This document shows positions 54,725 through 63,480 of a stretch of 64,000 bases of DNA, in pieces. A model generated the notes under the pieces. The model did no database searches. It saw only the letters and a list, made by a program, of their open reading frames with translations, and was not told where the DNA came from. Source of the stretch: CBDDCX01 sp965226925 (GTDB lineage Bacteria > Gemmatimonadota > Gemmatimonadetes > Longimicrobiales > Gaopeijiaceae); assembly GCA_965226925.1 (NCBI GenBank), contig CBDDEN010000006.1, positions 266,712-330,711 on the forward strand, written 5' to 3'. Within the stretch, counting starts at the first letter, position 1, and the number at the start of each line of letters is the position of its first letter. The translations under genes and the position numbers were made by a program.

Positions 54725-55954
54725 ATGAGTACTGTAACGAACAAGGCCACTCCGCCGCGGAAAACCAAGCCCAAGGGCCGCCATCCCTATCAGGCCCTGT
54801 CGGCTGCCTTCGTGCGCACTGCCCCGCCTGGAAGACACGCGGACGGCAACGGGTTGTACCTCTTCGTCCAGCCGAGCGGAACCCGAAGCTGGATTCAGCG
54901 CCTGCTCATCCGGGGTCGGCGCCGCGAGCTCGGGCTCGGCAGCGTTGCGCTGGTCTCCCTCGCCGAGGCCCGGGAAAAGGCGCTGGCCAACCGTAAGCTG
55001 GCCCGCGAGGGCGGCGACCCGCTTGCCGAGAAGCGTCGTAGGCAGGGCGTACCGAGCTTCGCCGAAGCCACCGCACGTGTGGTAGAACAGAAGCAAGCCG
55101 GCTGGCGAAATCGGGCGCACGGCCGCGAGTGGATCTTGACCTTCGAGCGGTACGCCTTCCCGCGCATCGGGAAGATGCCGGTCTCGGAGGTCACTAGCGC
55201 CGACGTGCTGGAGATCCTCGCTCCCATCTGGCACACGAAGGCGGACACCGCCCGGCGGTTGCGGCAGCGCATCCGCGCGGTGTTGGAGTGGGCGGTGGCG
55301 ATGGAGTTCCGGATCGACAACCCCTGTAACCGGATCGACCCGGTCCTGGGTCCCCAGCGTGACGTCGTGCAGCACATGCGGGCGCTGCCGCATCGAGAGG
55401 TGGCCGCGGCCATCCGGACCGCGCGGGCATCGACGGTGCCGCTGGCCGTCCGGCTGGCGTTCGAGTTCCTGGTGCTGACGGCGGCACGATGGGGTGAGGT
55501 GCGGTGGGCCGAGTGGACCGAGATTGATCGGGACGAGGGTGTGTGGACTGTCCCGGCCAGGCGGACGAAGGCGAACCGCGAGCACCGGGTCCCGCTGTGT
55601 GGTCGTGCACTGGAGATTCTGGACGGGGCACGGACGCTGGTGAAGGGAACCAGTCCGTATCTGTTTCCCAATCGGCTCGGCAAGCAGCTCGAGGAGAAGC
55701 AACTGCGCCGGATGCTCGGGAAGCACAAGATCGCGGCCGTGCCCCACGGTTTTCGCTCCAGCTTCCGCGATTGGGCGGCCGAGGAGACGAATCATCCGCG
55801 CGAGGTCATCGAAGCGGCCCTCGCACATGTGGTCCAGAACAGGGTCGAGGCAGCCTATCGGCGCACGGACCTGTTCGACCGCCGACGTCGGCTCATGGAC
55901 GACTGGGCGGCCTACTTGGTCGGCGCGACCAGAAAGCTGCACCGAACCCTTTGA
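54725..55954 (+). CDS. P4-type tyrosine recombinase (genomic island integrase)
   Basis: This integrase has about 409 residues. It carries the DUF4102-type N-terminal arm-binding domain (LYLFVQPSGTRSWIQRLLIRGRRRELGLG, then VSLAEAREKALANRKLAREGGDP). A core-binding domain follows (SFAEATARVVEQKQAGWRN). The catalytic domain has Arg in LTAARWGEVRWAEW, His-x-x-Arg in VPHGFRSSFRDWA, His in LAHVVQNRVEAAYRR, and the nucleophile Tyr in that same motif. All landmarks are intact, so it may still act. ATG 54725 is taken as the start; a GTG two codons earlier is possible. It heads the island that ends near a fragment of a close relative at 61418. Confidence 0.92.
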   Translation: MSTVTNKATPPRKTKPKGRHPYQALSAAFVRTAPPGRHADGNGLYLFVQPSGTRSWIQRLLIRGRRRELGLGSVALVSLAEAREKALANRKLAREGGDPLAEKRRRQGVPSFAEATARVVEQKQAGWRNRAHGREWILTFERYAFPRIGKMPVSEVTSADVLEILAPIWHTKADTARRLRQRIRAVLEWAVAMEFRIDNPCNRIDPVLGPQRDVVQHMRALPHREVAAAIRTARASTVPLAVRLAFEFLVLTAARWGEVRWAEWTEIDRDEGVWTVPARRTKANREHRVPLCGRALEILDGARTLVKGTSPYLFPNRLGKQLEEKQLRRMLGKHKIAAVPHGFRSSFRDWAAEETNHPREVIEAALAHVVQNRVEAAYRRTDLFDRRRRLMDDWAAYLVGATRKLHRTL

Positions 55955-56712
55955 TGATCGTCTGGCCTAAGTCAGCTCTGGGGAGGTCGGTATATCTGCA
56001 AATTGCGCGCTGGTCACACCTAAAATAGAGTCGGCGCTGGGTAGGTGCGTCTCGAAGTACAAATCCGGTTGCGCGTAGTCTGCATATTCCTCTTCGCTGG
56101 CTTACCATTGACCAACCCGTCTGAAGAATTCGTCACTGTCCTTTGTACCCAGACTTTTCTCTCACTTTGGACCTATCCCGCTCCGCCTCGCGATGACGGC
56201 AAGGAGCTCTGTGATCTCCTGGTCGTCTGCGATCCCGATGTGCTGCTATTCTCCGTCAAGCATGTTGAGCTACAGGGTGAGGACATATCGAATGTCGCGT
56301 ATGAGAGGTGGACCCGGCGGGCCGTCACCGCATCGGTACAGCAGATCAGGGGCGCCGAGCGGCGACTGGGCATGATCCCTCAGAGAGTACGCCACTCCGG
56401 TCGGTCTGGGCTGGCCATGCCACCAGAGGATCGAAGGCGTATCCACCGGATCGCGGTAGCTTTCGGTGCCGGCGGAAAAGTGCCCATCATGTCTGGGGAC
56501 GACGGCCGTGGCTTTGTGCACGTGTTTGACGAGGTGTCGCTTCCCATTGTTCTTGGGGAGCTCGATACAATCACGGATTTCGTCGAGTATCTTCGGGCTA
56601 AGGAGAGCTTGGTCAGCGCTAACCTCTTCGTCGTGGCGCCAGGTGAGGAGCACTTGCTAGCGACGTACCTATGGAATCGCGCTTGTATACTTGACAAAGT
56701 GAGTCCATGGCC

Positions 56713-56889
56713 TTAACTTGGTTCTATGAGACCCGTATCACCTTTCGTTTCAACGATTTTCGACTCTTTGGCAAGCTCCGCGTCAACGGCTTTCATGACG
56801 CGCTTGCCGACGATCTTCTCCAAGAATTCGTGGTCGGGAAGCTCCAAGGCGTTGCGCGGTAACTTCCGTTTCTTGGGAGTCTGAGCCAT
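56713..56889 (-). CDS. 58-residue passenger protein, divergent from the transposase
   Basis: The minus-strand frame from ATG 56889 reads MAQTPKKRKLPRNALELPDH, then EFLEKIVGKRVMKAVDAELAKE, and ends at TAA 56713. The basic N-terminus and amphipathic helix suggest nucleic-acid or protein binding. Its ATG and that of the transposase overlap within the palindrome CCATGG (56886-56891), so the two genes are transcribed divergently from start codons that share bases. No family is recognised. The complete fit between terminal repeat and transposase supports a real gene. Confidence 0.6.
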   Translation of the reverse strand: MAQTPKKRKLPRNALELPDHEFLEKIVGKRVMKAVDAELAKESKIVETKGDTGLIEPS

Positions 56890-57778
56890 GGCTATGAACC
56901 TCGTAGAGTTGGTCGACCGCTATAACAGCGACGATACGTGCCGCGCTGCCTTAGAGCGCCTCCGCTGGCCCGCTGGCGTTGCCTGCCTCCGGTGCGGCGA
57001 CATGGACGTGAACGACCTCGGGAAGCACAATCGTTGGGAGTGCCGTTCATGCCGCTACCAGTTCAGCGTCACGTCGGGCACCATCATGCACGATTCCCAC
57101 CTTCCGCTCCGCAAGTGGTTCATCGCCATCTACCTCATGTGCGAGTCCAAGAAGGGCATGAGCGCCAACCAGCTCAAGCGCATCCTGGGCGTCTCCTACA
57201 AGACCGCTTGGTATCTCTGTCACCGCATCCGCGAGGCGATGGGCAACGACCCGCTGACCGGACCCACCTTGGTCGGGATCGTTGAAGTGGACGAAACCCT
57301 GATCGGAGGCAAGACCAAGGGCAGGGGCCGTGCCTACAAGGGCAACAAGACTTGGGTCGCGGGGGCCGTCCAGCGCGGCGGGAATGTCCGAATCGAGCGC
57401 ATCCCCGACGTGACGCGGCGTACCCTCCATGACTTCATCGGCCGCGCCGTGAGAGACGAGGCCGAAGCCATCTACACGGATGACCTCAAGTCCTACCTGG
57501 GCATCGGAGACGATGACACACGCCATGAGACGGTGCGTCACTCCGCTGAGGAATGGGTCGTTGGCGACGTTCACACCAACAGCATCGAAGGCGTGTGGAG
57601 CTTATTCAAGCGTTCCATCGTCGGGGCCTTCCACAAGATGAGTGTCAAGCATATGGACCGTTACCTGGAAGAGCTTGAGTGGCGGTTCAACAACCGCAGC
57701 AACCCACACATCTTCCGCGACACACTAGCCCGGATCATGAATACGGGACACATGACCTACCGGGAACTAGTGGCGTAA
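56888..57778 (+). CDS. IS1595-family transposase (ISXO2-like)
   Basis: This 296-residue transposase has an N-terminal zinc ribbon (CLRCGDMDVNDLGKHNRWECRSCRYQFS) and an HTH region (MSANQLKRILGVSYKTAWYLCHRIREAM). The ISXO2-like DDE/DDN catalytic domain follows, with Asp in VEVDETLIGGK, Asp in IYTDDLKSY and the Asn/His set in VHTNSIEGVWSLFKRS. The C-terminal helix MDRYLEELEWRFNNR is conserved. All motifs are intact. A 109-bp fragment of a related gene sits in the amidohydrolase pseudogene at 15320. It overlaps the converging passenger gene by 44 bases at its 3' end. Confidence 0.93.
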   Translation: MAMNLVELVDRYNSDDTCRAALERLRWPAGVACLRCGDMDVNDLGKHNRWECRSCRYQFSVTSGTIMHDSHLPLRKWFIAIYLMCESKKGMSANQLKRILGVSYKTAWYLCHRIREAMGNDPLTGPTLVGIVEVDETLIGGKTKGRGRAYKGNKTWVAGAVQRGGNVRIERIPDVTRRTLHDFIGRAVRDEAEAIYTDDLKSYLGIGDDDTRHETVRHSAEEWVVGDVHTNSIEGVWSLFKRSIVGAFHKMSVKHMDRYLEELEWRFNNRSNPHIFRDTLARIMNTGHMTYRELVA

Positions 57779-58412
57779 AGCGGATGGTAACCTCACGCTT
57801 TTCGTGTTCGACATTGATGATCTTGACCGTAGCCCAGTTGCCGTGACCATTTTGTAACACGGCCATCTGTCCCTCCCCGATCACAAGCTTAGAGGACTTC
57901 TTGTAACTGCTCGGATCTTTGACTTCTTCCGCATCTGTCACTAAAGCTATATGGCCGCGCTCACCTACTTTGTATAGGTAGATCGTGTCCTCATTATGCG
58001 GGCTCCACTTGATCTTGAACCGGTGCTCACCTTCGCCGATTGAGTACGTACCATCATTGTGGTTAAGGGTGATCGTAAACGGACGTGTCGGCTTACTAGC
58101 ATCTATTTCCGGGCGGCCCTGAACACCGGATGCGGTTGCGTACTTCTTGTACGTGTTCCATCCCATAGCTAGTAACATCAACACCGCCAGGATCCCAGCA
58201 ATCGTGCCGACCCACCAAAGGCCCATGTCTACCGTAGCAACCCACTCTGCCCTAGACACAGTGGCCCCTGCAAGCCAAGCCCGTGCCTTCTCCCACCATT
58301 GCACAACTGACAGGAAGAGGGCGCCGAGCACCTTCCACCACTTCTTGAGATCGTCCAGCGTGCCGGGAACACTGACGATTCTTTCTAGTGTCCTGATGAT
58401 GAGCCGTGCCAT
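57735..58412 (-). CDS. transposon passenger: single-pass membrane protein of unknown function
   Basis: This 225-residue protein has an amphipathic N-terminus (ARLIIRTLERIVSVPGTLDDLKKWWKVLG), one clear membrane helix at about residues 70-88 (GTIAGILAVLMLLAMGW) and a C-terminal beta-rich domain. Segments of the latter are RPFTITLNHNDGTYSIGEGEHRFKIKW, DTIYLYKVGERGHIALV, and ATVKIINVEHEKREVTIRF. I do not recognise a family. It lies wholly inside the inverted repeats, so it is cargo of the element. The A+T content is somewhat higher than in its neighbours. Confidence 0.75.
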   Translation of the reverse strand: MARLIIRTLERIVSVPGTLDDLKKWWKVLGALFLSVVQWWEKARAWLAGATVSRAEWVATVDMGLWWVGTIAGILAVLMLLAMGWNTYKKYATASGVQGRPEIDASKPTRPFTITLNHNDGTYSIGEGEHRFKIKWSPHNEDTIYLYKVGERGHIALVTDAEEVKDPSSYKKSSKLVIGEGQMAVLQNGHGNWATVKIINVEHEKREVTIRFTPLVPGRSCVPYS

Positions 58413-59129
58413 GCGGAGACCCTAGCCGCCTGCCCCATACTTTGTCAAGTATACAAGCACCTATGGAATGCACGCTCCTTTCCAGGCACTGATGAACAAG
58501 TCATATGGGTCGATGAGGGGTGGGATGAGTTCAACGAACGCCCTGAAGTAAAGGCGCGTAGAGAGCTGGATAAGCCGAGCTATATTTGGGACTCCCTGAT
58601 CAGCAGTTTCACAGACCCTAGAGCGACGCGAACTGAGCTGCCTACGGTACCTGATGGAGAGTTTCGGATCACGGAGGCGAAGGACGAAGAGCTCGACAGG
58701 GCTCTCCGCATGATGGCAAGGGAAACTCGGTTTGCGCGACGCATGTTGGGCCGTGCGCTCAAGGAATTCATCGATCAAGCGTACGCTGACAAGCTTCGGG
58801 CTCGAATGGTGTCCGCTCCATCGAGAGTGCTATACGTGTTCCTCGCTACTGAGCCTGAGGAGGACATCAGGTACCGTCACGTCAAATTGTTCGGGCATTG
58901 CCTAGTTGCTCGCAGTCTAGACCCAGACATGTATCCGATTGTAATTGGCATATCAATCTCGAAAGAAGACCGGAGCCGGGATCAGACTGTGGGAGTTGAG
59001 ACGATGCGGCTCGATGTCCCATGGTCCGACGCGCTCCAAGAGCAGGCCGAGTACGCACGCCAGCATTTCGGTTGGTTCAGGGATGCTGTGGTTCGAGATC
59101 TTAGGGAATCAGAATACCCTACTGTCTAG

Positions 59130-59851
59130 GTCCAATCACAGCTGTGCGTTTATCAATCACGAATAGACTACGTGTATCACCAACCGTCCTCTGCGTGATC
59201 CGCAGACGATTACGATAGCCGTGACACTACGTGTCGATTGAAGTTAGAGAGCCTACGGGTTCATCACGTGTTAGCAGTCCGCTACGATACCGATGTGCAT
59301 CCAGTGCATCGCCACCAGATGGTACAGAGCAAGGGGCCGATCAAAGGCTTCTAGGTGACCCGGCCGTCTGGTTCCGCCTGATGCCACGTGCGCATGTTCC
59401 CGACCGTTGTATCTGAACCCACCCCGACAAGACGACGACCCTCGCCGCGCATAGCCGCTATTCCCAATCGTTGCTTCAAATCGTCCGTCCATGCCACGCC
59501 GAAAGCTACGGAGCGAAATAGCGCCACTGTCGATCAGCCTTACAGCGCCGGACGCTCCCCGTCCGCGGCGGTTGAGCGCGCGGCGCTCATGCGCCTGCTC
59601 CGGGTGCATGCGTCATCCAGAGGCGGTCGTGCTACACCAGAGTGTTTGCGCAAGCAGGAGGAGTCTCCGCATCACCCGCAAGGGCAACCTTGCGCAGTTC
59701 CCCCTTGGCTACAAGAGCGTCGTAGGTCCGTTTGAGGTCGGGATTCCACTGGGTCGCGACGATCGCCGGCAGCATGTAGAGCAGCCGGCGCCCGGCGCGG
59801 GGCTACGCCCCGTTCCTGTCAGGCTCGTCCCATCTGCCAGGGAGTTCCTCG
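59130..59851. other. 722-base stretch, no supported gene
   Basis: Several short frames exist on both strands, but none shows a protein-like pattern or ribosome site. A C-rich stem-like segment near 59786-59815 (GCCCGGCGCGGGGCTACGCCCCG) could be a terminator for the minus-strand gene that ends at 59852. Confidence 0.4.
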
Positions 59852-60235
59852 TTAGAAACGAGAGCGGACCTGCCATACGTCGTAGACCTTTTTCAATTCT
59901 TCGACCCAACAACGATCTTCATCGGAAACGTCCCGCCCCAAACTCTTGGCCAGCTTAAAGAAACCACTCCCCGGTTTCCCGTCACCTCTGTGAACTACTA
60001 CAGCTGTGAGCAACCCACGACTCCGTTCATCTTCATCGCTTGATATTTCGCCGAGCATCTGTGATAGGCGGGTGTCGTGAGGTTCAAAAGCGCAACTTGT
60101 AATCTGCTCCACGAGCTCCGAATACGACATGACGCCTCCGCGGGTCGCTACATCTATCATGGCTCTGCGCGCTTGCTCCGTCGCAGCACCCCACACCTCA
60201 TCGGTGAACCCGTGATCAAAGTTATCGCGTATCAT
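59852..60235 (-). CDS. hypothetical protein of island type
   Basis: This 127-residue soluble protein starts at ATG 60235 (MIRDNFDHGFTDEVWGAATEQARRAMIDVATRGGVMSYSELVEQI). It continues LSQMLGEISSDEDERSRGLLTAVVVHRGDGKPGSGFFKLAKSLG and VEELKKVYDVWQVR. It resembles an uncharacterised family found in variable chromosomal regions, with the LTAVVVHK-x-G-x-PG-x-GFF core. No catalytic motif was identified. It stands alone on its strand within the P4-integrase island. Confidence 0.7.
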   Translation of the reverse strand: MIRDNFDHGFTDEVWGAATEQARRAMIDVATRGGVMSYSELVEQITSCAFEPHDTRLSQMLGEISSDEDERSRGLLTAVVVHRGDGKPGSGFFKLAKSLGRDVSDEDRCWVEELKKVYDVWQVRSRF

Positions 60236-60368
60236 TCCACTCGACGTCCTTCGTCGCTCATGATCCCAGGCTGCGCAAACCTAGGCCGCCCGAGGTGTCG
60301 TCGCGCGCCGTGGAGGGCTACTCATTCACGGACGCAGCAGCAAGAAATCCCACCGTGATCGCGACCAC

Positions 60369-60497
60369 ATGACTTACGACCAAGCGCTCGATATTGCCAG
60401 AGCCACGCTACTAAAGCATTTGGAAAATGGGCACGTCCCCAATGACCAGGATTGGTCTCGAATAGTGATGGGCGCCGAGGATTCGAACAATCCATAG
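60369..60497 (+). CDS. small hypothetical protein (42 residues)
   Basis: ATG 60369 gives MTYDQALDIARATLLKHLEN, then GHVPNDQDWSRIVMGAEDSNNP, ending at TAG 60495-60497. The helix-turn composition and sensible amino-acid use suggest a genuine small protein, diverging from the 59852-60235 gene. No ribosome site better than a weak GCGACC is present and no family is known. Confidence 0.4.
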   Translation: MTYDQALDIARATLLKHLENGHVPNDQDWSRIVMGAEDSNNP

Positions 60498-60640
60498 CCA
60501 GCATGGCCATTGCGAGCAGCTGGTGTTGCAAACGCAATCACCCAATGGGCGCGGCCACTTGCCGTTTTAGCTCCAGGGTATTTGCGTTGCACATTTTTCT
60601 TCGCTCATCCGGAAATCGCAAACGCATTCGCGGCATCCCT

Positions 60641-61264
60641 CTACCACCGTGCGGGCTTCCGAATGTTGGTGCCCGGAATCGGGTCCGGCAGTTGCGAGCG
60701 CCGCAGGGCATTGGGCCGCACATGCCGCGCAAAGTCCGCATGCGCCATGAGCTGGCGCGACGGCCTTCCGGTTCCCGGCGTCACCAGGCCGATCCGCTTG
60801 CCGTGATGCTGCTTGACCAGGCGCATGGCCTCGGCGATGTCGCTGTCGTTGCTGACCACCACCGCACAATCGTAGGCGTCAAGCCAGCCGTCGTTAAGCA
60901 GGTGGACGGCGAGATTGACGTCCGAGCCCTTCTCCTCGGTCCGGATCACCTCCGCCGTGCGCTGGTCCCTGGCCGGCTGCGCGAGCGGCGCGCTCACCTT
61001 GTGGCTCAGGAAATGCCCGAAATGTACCTCGACCTCGGGCCGGTAGCGCCGAAGGGCACGGAGATAGACGTCCTGGCGCTGGGGTTTCGACGGGTCGGCG
61101 GGGGTGCCCGACACCCGCGCCGTGAAATACTTGACCGTCAGGATGTCGTGGTGCGGTTGCAGGACCTTCGCGAACAGCGCCGGCAAGTCGAGCCATTTCC
61201 GTGGCGTTCCCTTGAGCGCTCCATAGTAGAGATTGAAGCCGTCCACATAGACGAAGGTGCGCAT
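60641..61264 (-). CDS. NYN-domain (PIN-like) nuclease
   Basis: This 207-residue protein starts at ATG 61264. It has the LabA/NYN-type PIN fold: strand one with catalytic Asp and Asn (MRTFVYVDGFNLYYGAL), the central EEKGSDVNLAVHLLNDGW with Asp, and YDCAVVVSNDSDIAEAMRLV with two acidic residues. GKRIGLVTPG follows. NYN nucleases are predicted RNases, and many sit in defence or RNA-processing loci. The upstream in-frame extension to 61342 is discarded because the ATG at 61264 directly opens the first strand. Confidence 0.88.
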   Translation of the reverse strand: MRTFVYVDGFNLYYGALKGTPRKWLDLPALFAKVLQPHHDILTVKYFTARVSGTPADPSKPQRQDVYLRALRRYRPEVEVHFGHFLSHKVSAPLAQPARDQRTAEVIRTEEKGSDVNLAVHLLNDGWLDAYDCAVVVSNDSDIAEAMRLVKQHHGKRIGLVTPGTGRPSRQLMAHADFARHVRPNALRRSQLPDPIPGTNIRKPARW

Positions 61265-61417
61265 CGTTGCCCGCCGTAAAAAGCAAGGGCCTCCGAAGAG
61301 GCCCCGCGCCCTGCGGTCGAAACCGCAAGGGGTGTTGCCCACAGTCTAAGCGCTTGAACGATCGGGATCAAGCCGGCCCGTTCGGGATCGGGTGGCCGCC
61401 GCCGGTGTTTCCGGAGA

Positions 61418-62115
61418 CGCGCCCGCGCATTGGAAAGATGCCGGTGTCGGAGGTCACGAGTGCCAACGTGCTGGAAATCCTTGCGCCCATCTGGCACGCG
61501 AAGGCGGAGACGGCCCGGCGGCTACGCCAGCGCATCCGCGCGGTCTTGGAATGGGCCGTGGCGATGGAGTTTCGGATCGACAACCCGTGCGACCGGATCG
61601 ACCCGGTCCTGGGTCCCCAGCATGACGTCGTGCAGCACATGCGGGCCTTGCCGCATCGGGACGTGGCGTCCGCAATCGAAGCAGTGCGGGCGTCGAGCGC
61701 GCGCCCGATGGTAAAGCTGGCCTTCGAATTCCTGGTGCTGACGGCGACACGCTCCGGCGAGGTCCGCAGGGCGGCCTGGACGGAAATCGACGGGGCTACG
61801 GGCCTGTGGACCATCCCGGCCCCGCGCATGAAGGGGAATCGCGAGCACCGGGCCCCGCTCAGTCGTCGCGCTGGAGATGCTCAAGGAGGCGCGTGCGCTC
61901 GGTCGCGGCAGCTTGCTGGTGTTTCCGAGCGTGCGCCGAAAGTCGATGGGGAGTTCGGCGATGTTGGACCTGCTCAGGGCGTTGAAGATCGCGGCCGTGC
62001 CACACGGATTTCGGTCCAGCTTTCGGGACTGTGCGGCCGAGGAGACGGATCATCCGCGCGAGGTCATCGAGCCGGCCCCGGGCTCACATGGTCCAAAGCA
62101 GGGGTCGAGGCGGCA
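61418..62115 (+). pseudogene. P4-type integrase remnant, 5' deleted, frameshifted, 3' cut by the second ICE
   Basis: From RIGKMPVSEVTSANVLEILAPIW the sequence follows the intact integrase at 54725 closely (about four-fifths of residues by eye). The first 140 or so residues are missing. A frameshift near 61862 separates HRAPLSRRA from LEMLKEARALGRG. PHGFRSSFRDCA keeps the His-x-x-Arg. At the end, HMVQSR-VEAA is frameshifted by an extra G at 62101-62104 and then runs into the second element at the att core, losing the Tyr nucleophile. Confidence 0.85.
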
Positions 62116-62118
62116 AAC
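62104..62118 (+). other. attachment-site core GTCGAGGCGGCAAAC, element 2
   Basis: The same core as at 10391-10405 but on the plus strand. To its left is the VEAA codon stretch of the P4-type integrase remnant. To its right is ICE end sequence shared with element 1 (CGCCCACAGTTTTGG and onward). Confidence 0.75.
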
Positions 62119-62204
62119 GCCCACAGTTTTGGATGTTTATGTGATTATTGAACTTACGGGCTTCGCTGGCCGGATTCCCGCCAATTGATTCCCGCTGATT
62201 GGCC

Positions 62205-63368
62205 TCAGGTGCGAACTCTGCGGCGGCTCTCTAGAGCTTTCCTGAGCTGTGCCTCGTCGGCCCGTTGGTAGCACTGGAGCACCGTCTTGGCCGTCTTCCA
62301 ACCGCCGAGTTCGCAGAGCACCTTGAGCGGCTGGTCCATGAGGTCCGAGGCGAACTTCCGCCTCAGTGAGTGCCAGCCGCGGCCACGCTTCGGCTCCAGC
62401 CCCGCGAGCTTCTGAGCTCTGGTCCACCAGACGCGCGCCAGCGGCCGGCTCACAGGCATCGTGGGATACTTCGGCGAGGGCAGCACCGGAGCATCCCCGA
62501 TCCCGGGGTTCCTCGTTCGCGCCTCTTCGAGGACTGCGATTGCCTCAACGGTCACTGGTGTGCGGTGCTCATAGCCTGTCTTCTCGTGCTCCGCGCGCCA
62601 CTGCACCATCCCGTCTTCAAGGTCGATGTCCGACCATCGAAGCTGGCGGATCGCATTGATGCGGTGTCCGGTCTCGTGCGCGAGCACGAGCGCGACGCGG
62701 AACCGCCAGTCGACCTGCCGGGACACCCGGAGAAGCGCCTGGTACTCCACCTCGGTAAGCATCACCCGTGTCGGGTTCTTCTCCGTGGGCGTCTTCAGGC
62801 CCTTGAGCGGGTTCGAGCCGAGGAGCAGTTCGCCCCGCTCGTCCCTCGACTTCACGGCCCAGTTGAGGACCGCGAGCAGGAACTTCAAGTCCCGTTCGAT
62901 CATCCGGTCGGACACCGGCTTGCCGCTCGGGCCAACCCTGCCCGCGCGCCGCTCCCGGATGAACCGGTCCCAGTCGCGCTGGGAGAGCGTTGCGGGCTTC
63001 CGGTCCCTGCCGAAGCAACCGAGGAACATCCTCATCGCGGCCCTGTCGTGCAGCCGCGACTGCCCACGCTTGGTGGGCGTCACCTCTTCACCGTAGATGT
63101 CAAAAAGCGTCTCCAGGGTGAGCGGCTCGGGCTCGGCGTCCGCCTTGCGGTGGAGCTCCGGCCCGAGGTAGCCAGCGGCGAACTCGTCCGCCTGCCGCTT
63201 CGCCCGTCTCCAGTCGCGGTGCTTCAGCGACCTTGTGAGCCTGCGCCCGTTCTCGCGCCACTCGATCTGGAACAGGCCGGTCTTGGGATCGGGAAAGACC
63301 CGTACCCGGTTCCGGCCCCATTCGCCGGCGCCGTAGGAGCGCCGGATAGGTTTCGTGCGTGCCATCAT
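62205..63368 (-). CDS. tyrosine recombinase (ICE integrase), intact copy
   Basis: The 387-residue integrase carries an N-terminal arm-type segment (GAGEWGRNRVRVFPDPKTG, IEWRENGRRLTRSLKHRDW) and a core-binding domain (EEVTPTKRGQSRLHDRAAMRMF). The catalytic domain has R236 (HETGHRINAIRQL), H333 and R336 (WHSLRRK), W357 and Tyr367 (CYQRAD). The ATG at 63368 lies within ATGATGG, after the C-terminal remnant of the HTH gene. It is the probable recombinase for the att core 90 bases beyond its stop. Confidence 0.93.
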   Translation of the reverse strand: MMARTKPIRRSYGAGEWGRNRVRVFPDPKTGLFQIEWRENGRRLTRSLKHRDWRRAKRQADEFAAGYLGPELHRKADAEPEPLTLETLFDIYGEEVTPTKRGQSRLHDRAAMRMFLGCFGRDRKPATLSQRDWDRFIRERRAGRVGPSGKPVSDRMIERDLKFLLAVLNWAVKSRDERGELLLGSNPLKGLKTPTEKNPTRVMLTEVEYQALLRVSRQVDWRFRVALVLAHETGHRINAIRQLRWSDIDLEDGMVQWRAEHEKTGYEHRTPVTVEAIAVLEEARTRNPGIGDAPVLPSPKYPTMPVSRPLARVWWTRAQKLAGLEPKRGRGWHSLRRKFASDLMDQPLKVLCELGGWKTAKTVLQCYQRADEAQLRKALESRRRVRT

Positions 63369-63480
63369 TCGATTCCTCCTCGATGATGGACTGCACGATC
63401 TGCGCGCCTGAAACTTCGCGCTGAAAAGGCATCTTCGCCAGACGGGCGATTCCGCGTGCGCCGGGCCCTCCGGCGTTCAG
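63365..63480 (-). pseudogene. HTH gene upstream of the integrase, C-terminal remnant
   Basis: The minus strand encodes NAGGPGARGIARLAKMPFQREVSGAQIVQSIIEE. It aligns to the end of the excisionase-like protein at 8703-9143 (NTGRPGAPRIARSHLPRK and GEVSNAQIVQSIIE), with a deletion of about 12 residues. The HTH itself is not found upstream, so the gene is broken. Confidence 0.65.

Larger units (their letters stand above)
56678..58461 (+). mobile_element. IS1595-family transposon with passenger genes, 1,784 bp
   Basis: A 20-bp perfect terminal inverted repeat beginning GCTTGTATACTTGAC lies at 56681-56700 and 58439-58458. The flanking 8-bp direct repeat is TATGGAAT (56670-56677 and 58462-58469), as is usual for the IS1595 family. 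Inside are a 58-residue minus-strand gene, the transposase and a minus-strand membrane-protein gene. The structure is complete. Confidence 0.88.
56108..59129 (+). pseudogene. defence-island-type gene (GKELCDLLVVCD family), split by an IS1595-family transposon
   Basis: The left part (56108-56677) begins at TTG with TNPSEEFVTVLCTQTFLSLWTYPAPPRDDGKELCDLLVV and runs to LLATYLWN. The right part (58470-59129) continues ARSFPGTDEQVIWVDEGWDEF to the TAG at 59129. Removing 56678-58469 restores one open frame of about 409 residues. The N-terminal GKELCDLLVVCDPDVLLFSVKHVEL resembles a PD-(D/E)XK nuclease strand order (Asp, Asp, then S-x-K). I recall similar hypothetical proteins from variable islands, but no function is established. 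SD-like sequence before the TTG is weak, so the start is uncertain. Confidence 0.7.

Noticed and set aside
60480..60495. GATTCGAAC resembling a tRNA T-arm on the minus strand
   Set aside because: No matching acceptor, D or anticodon arms can be folded around it.
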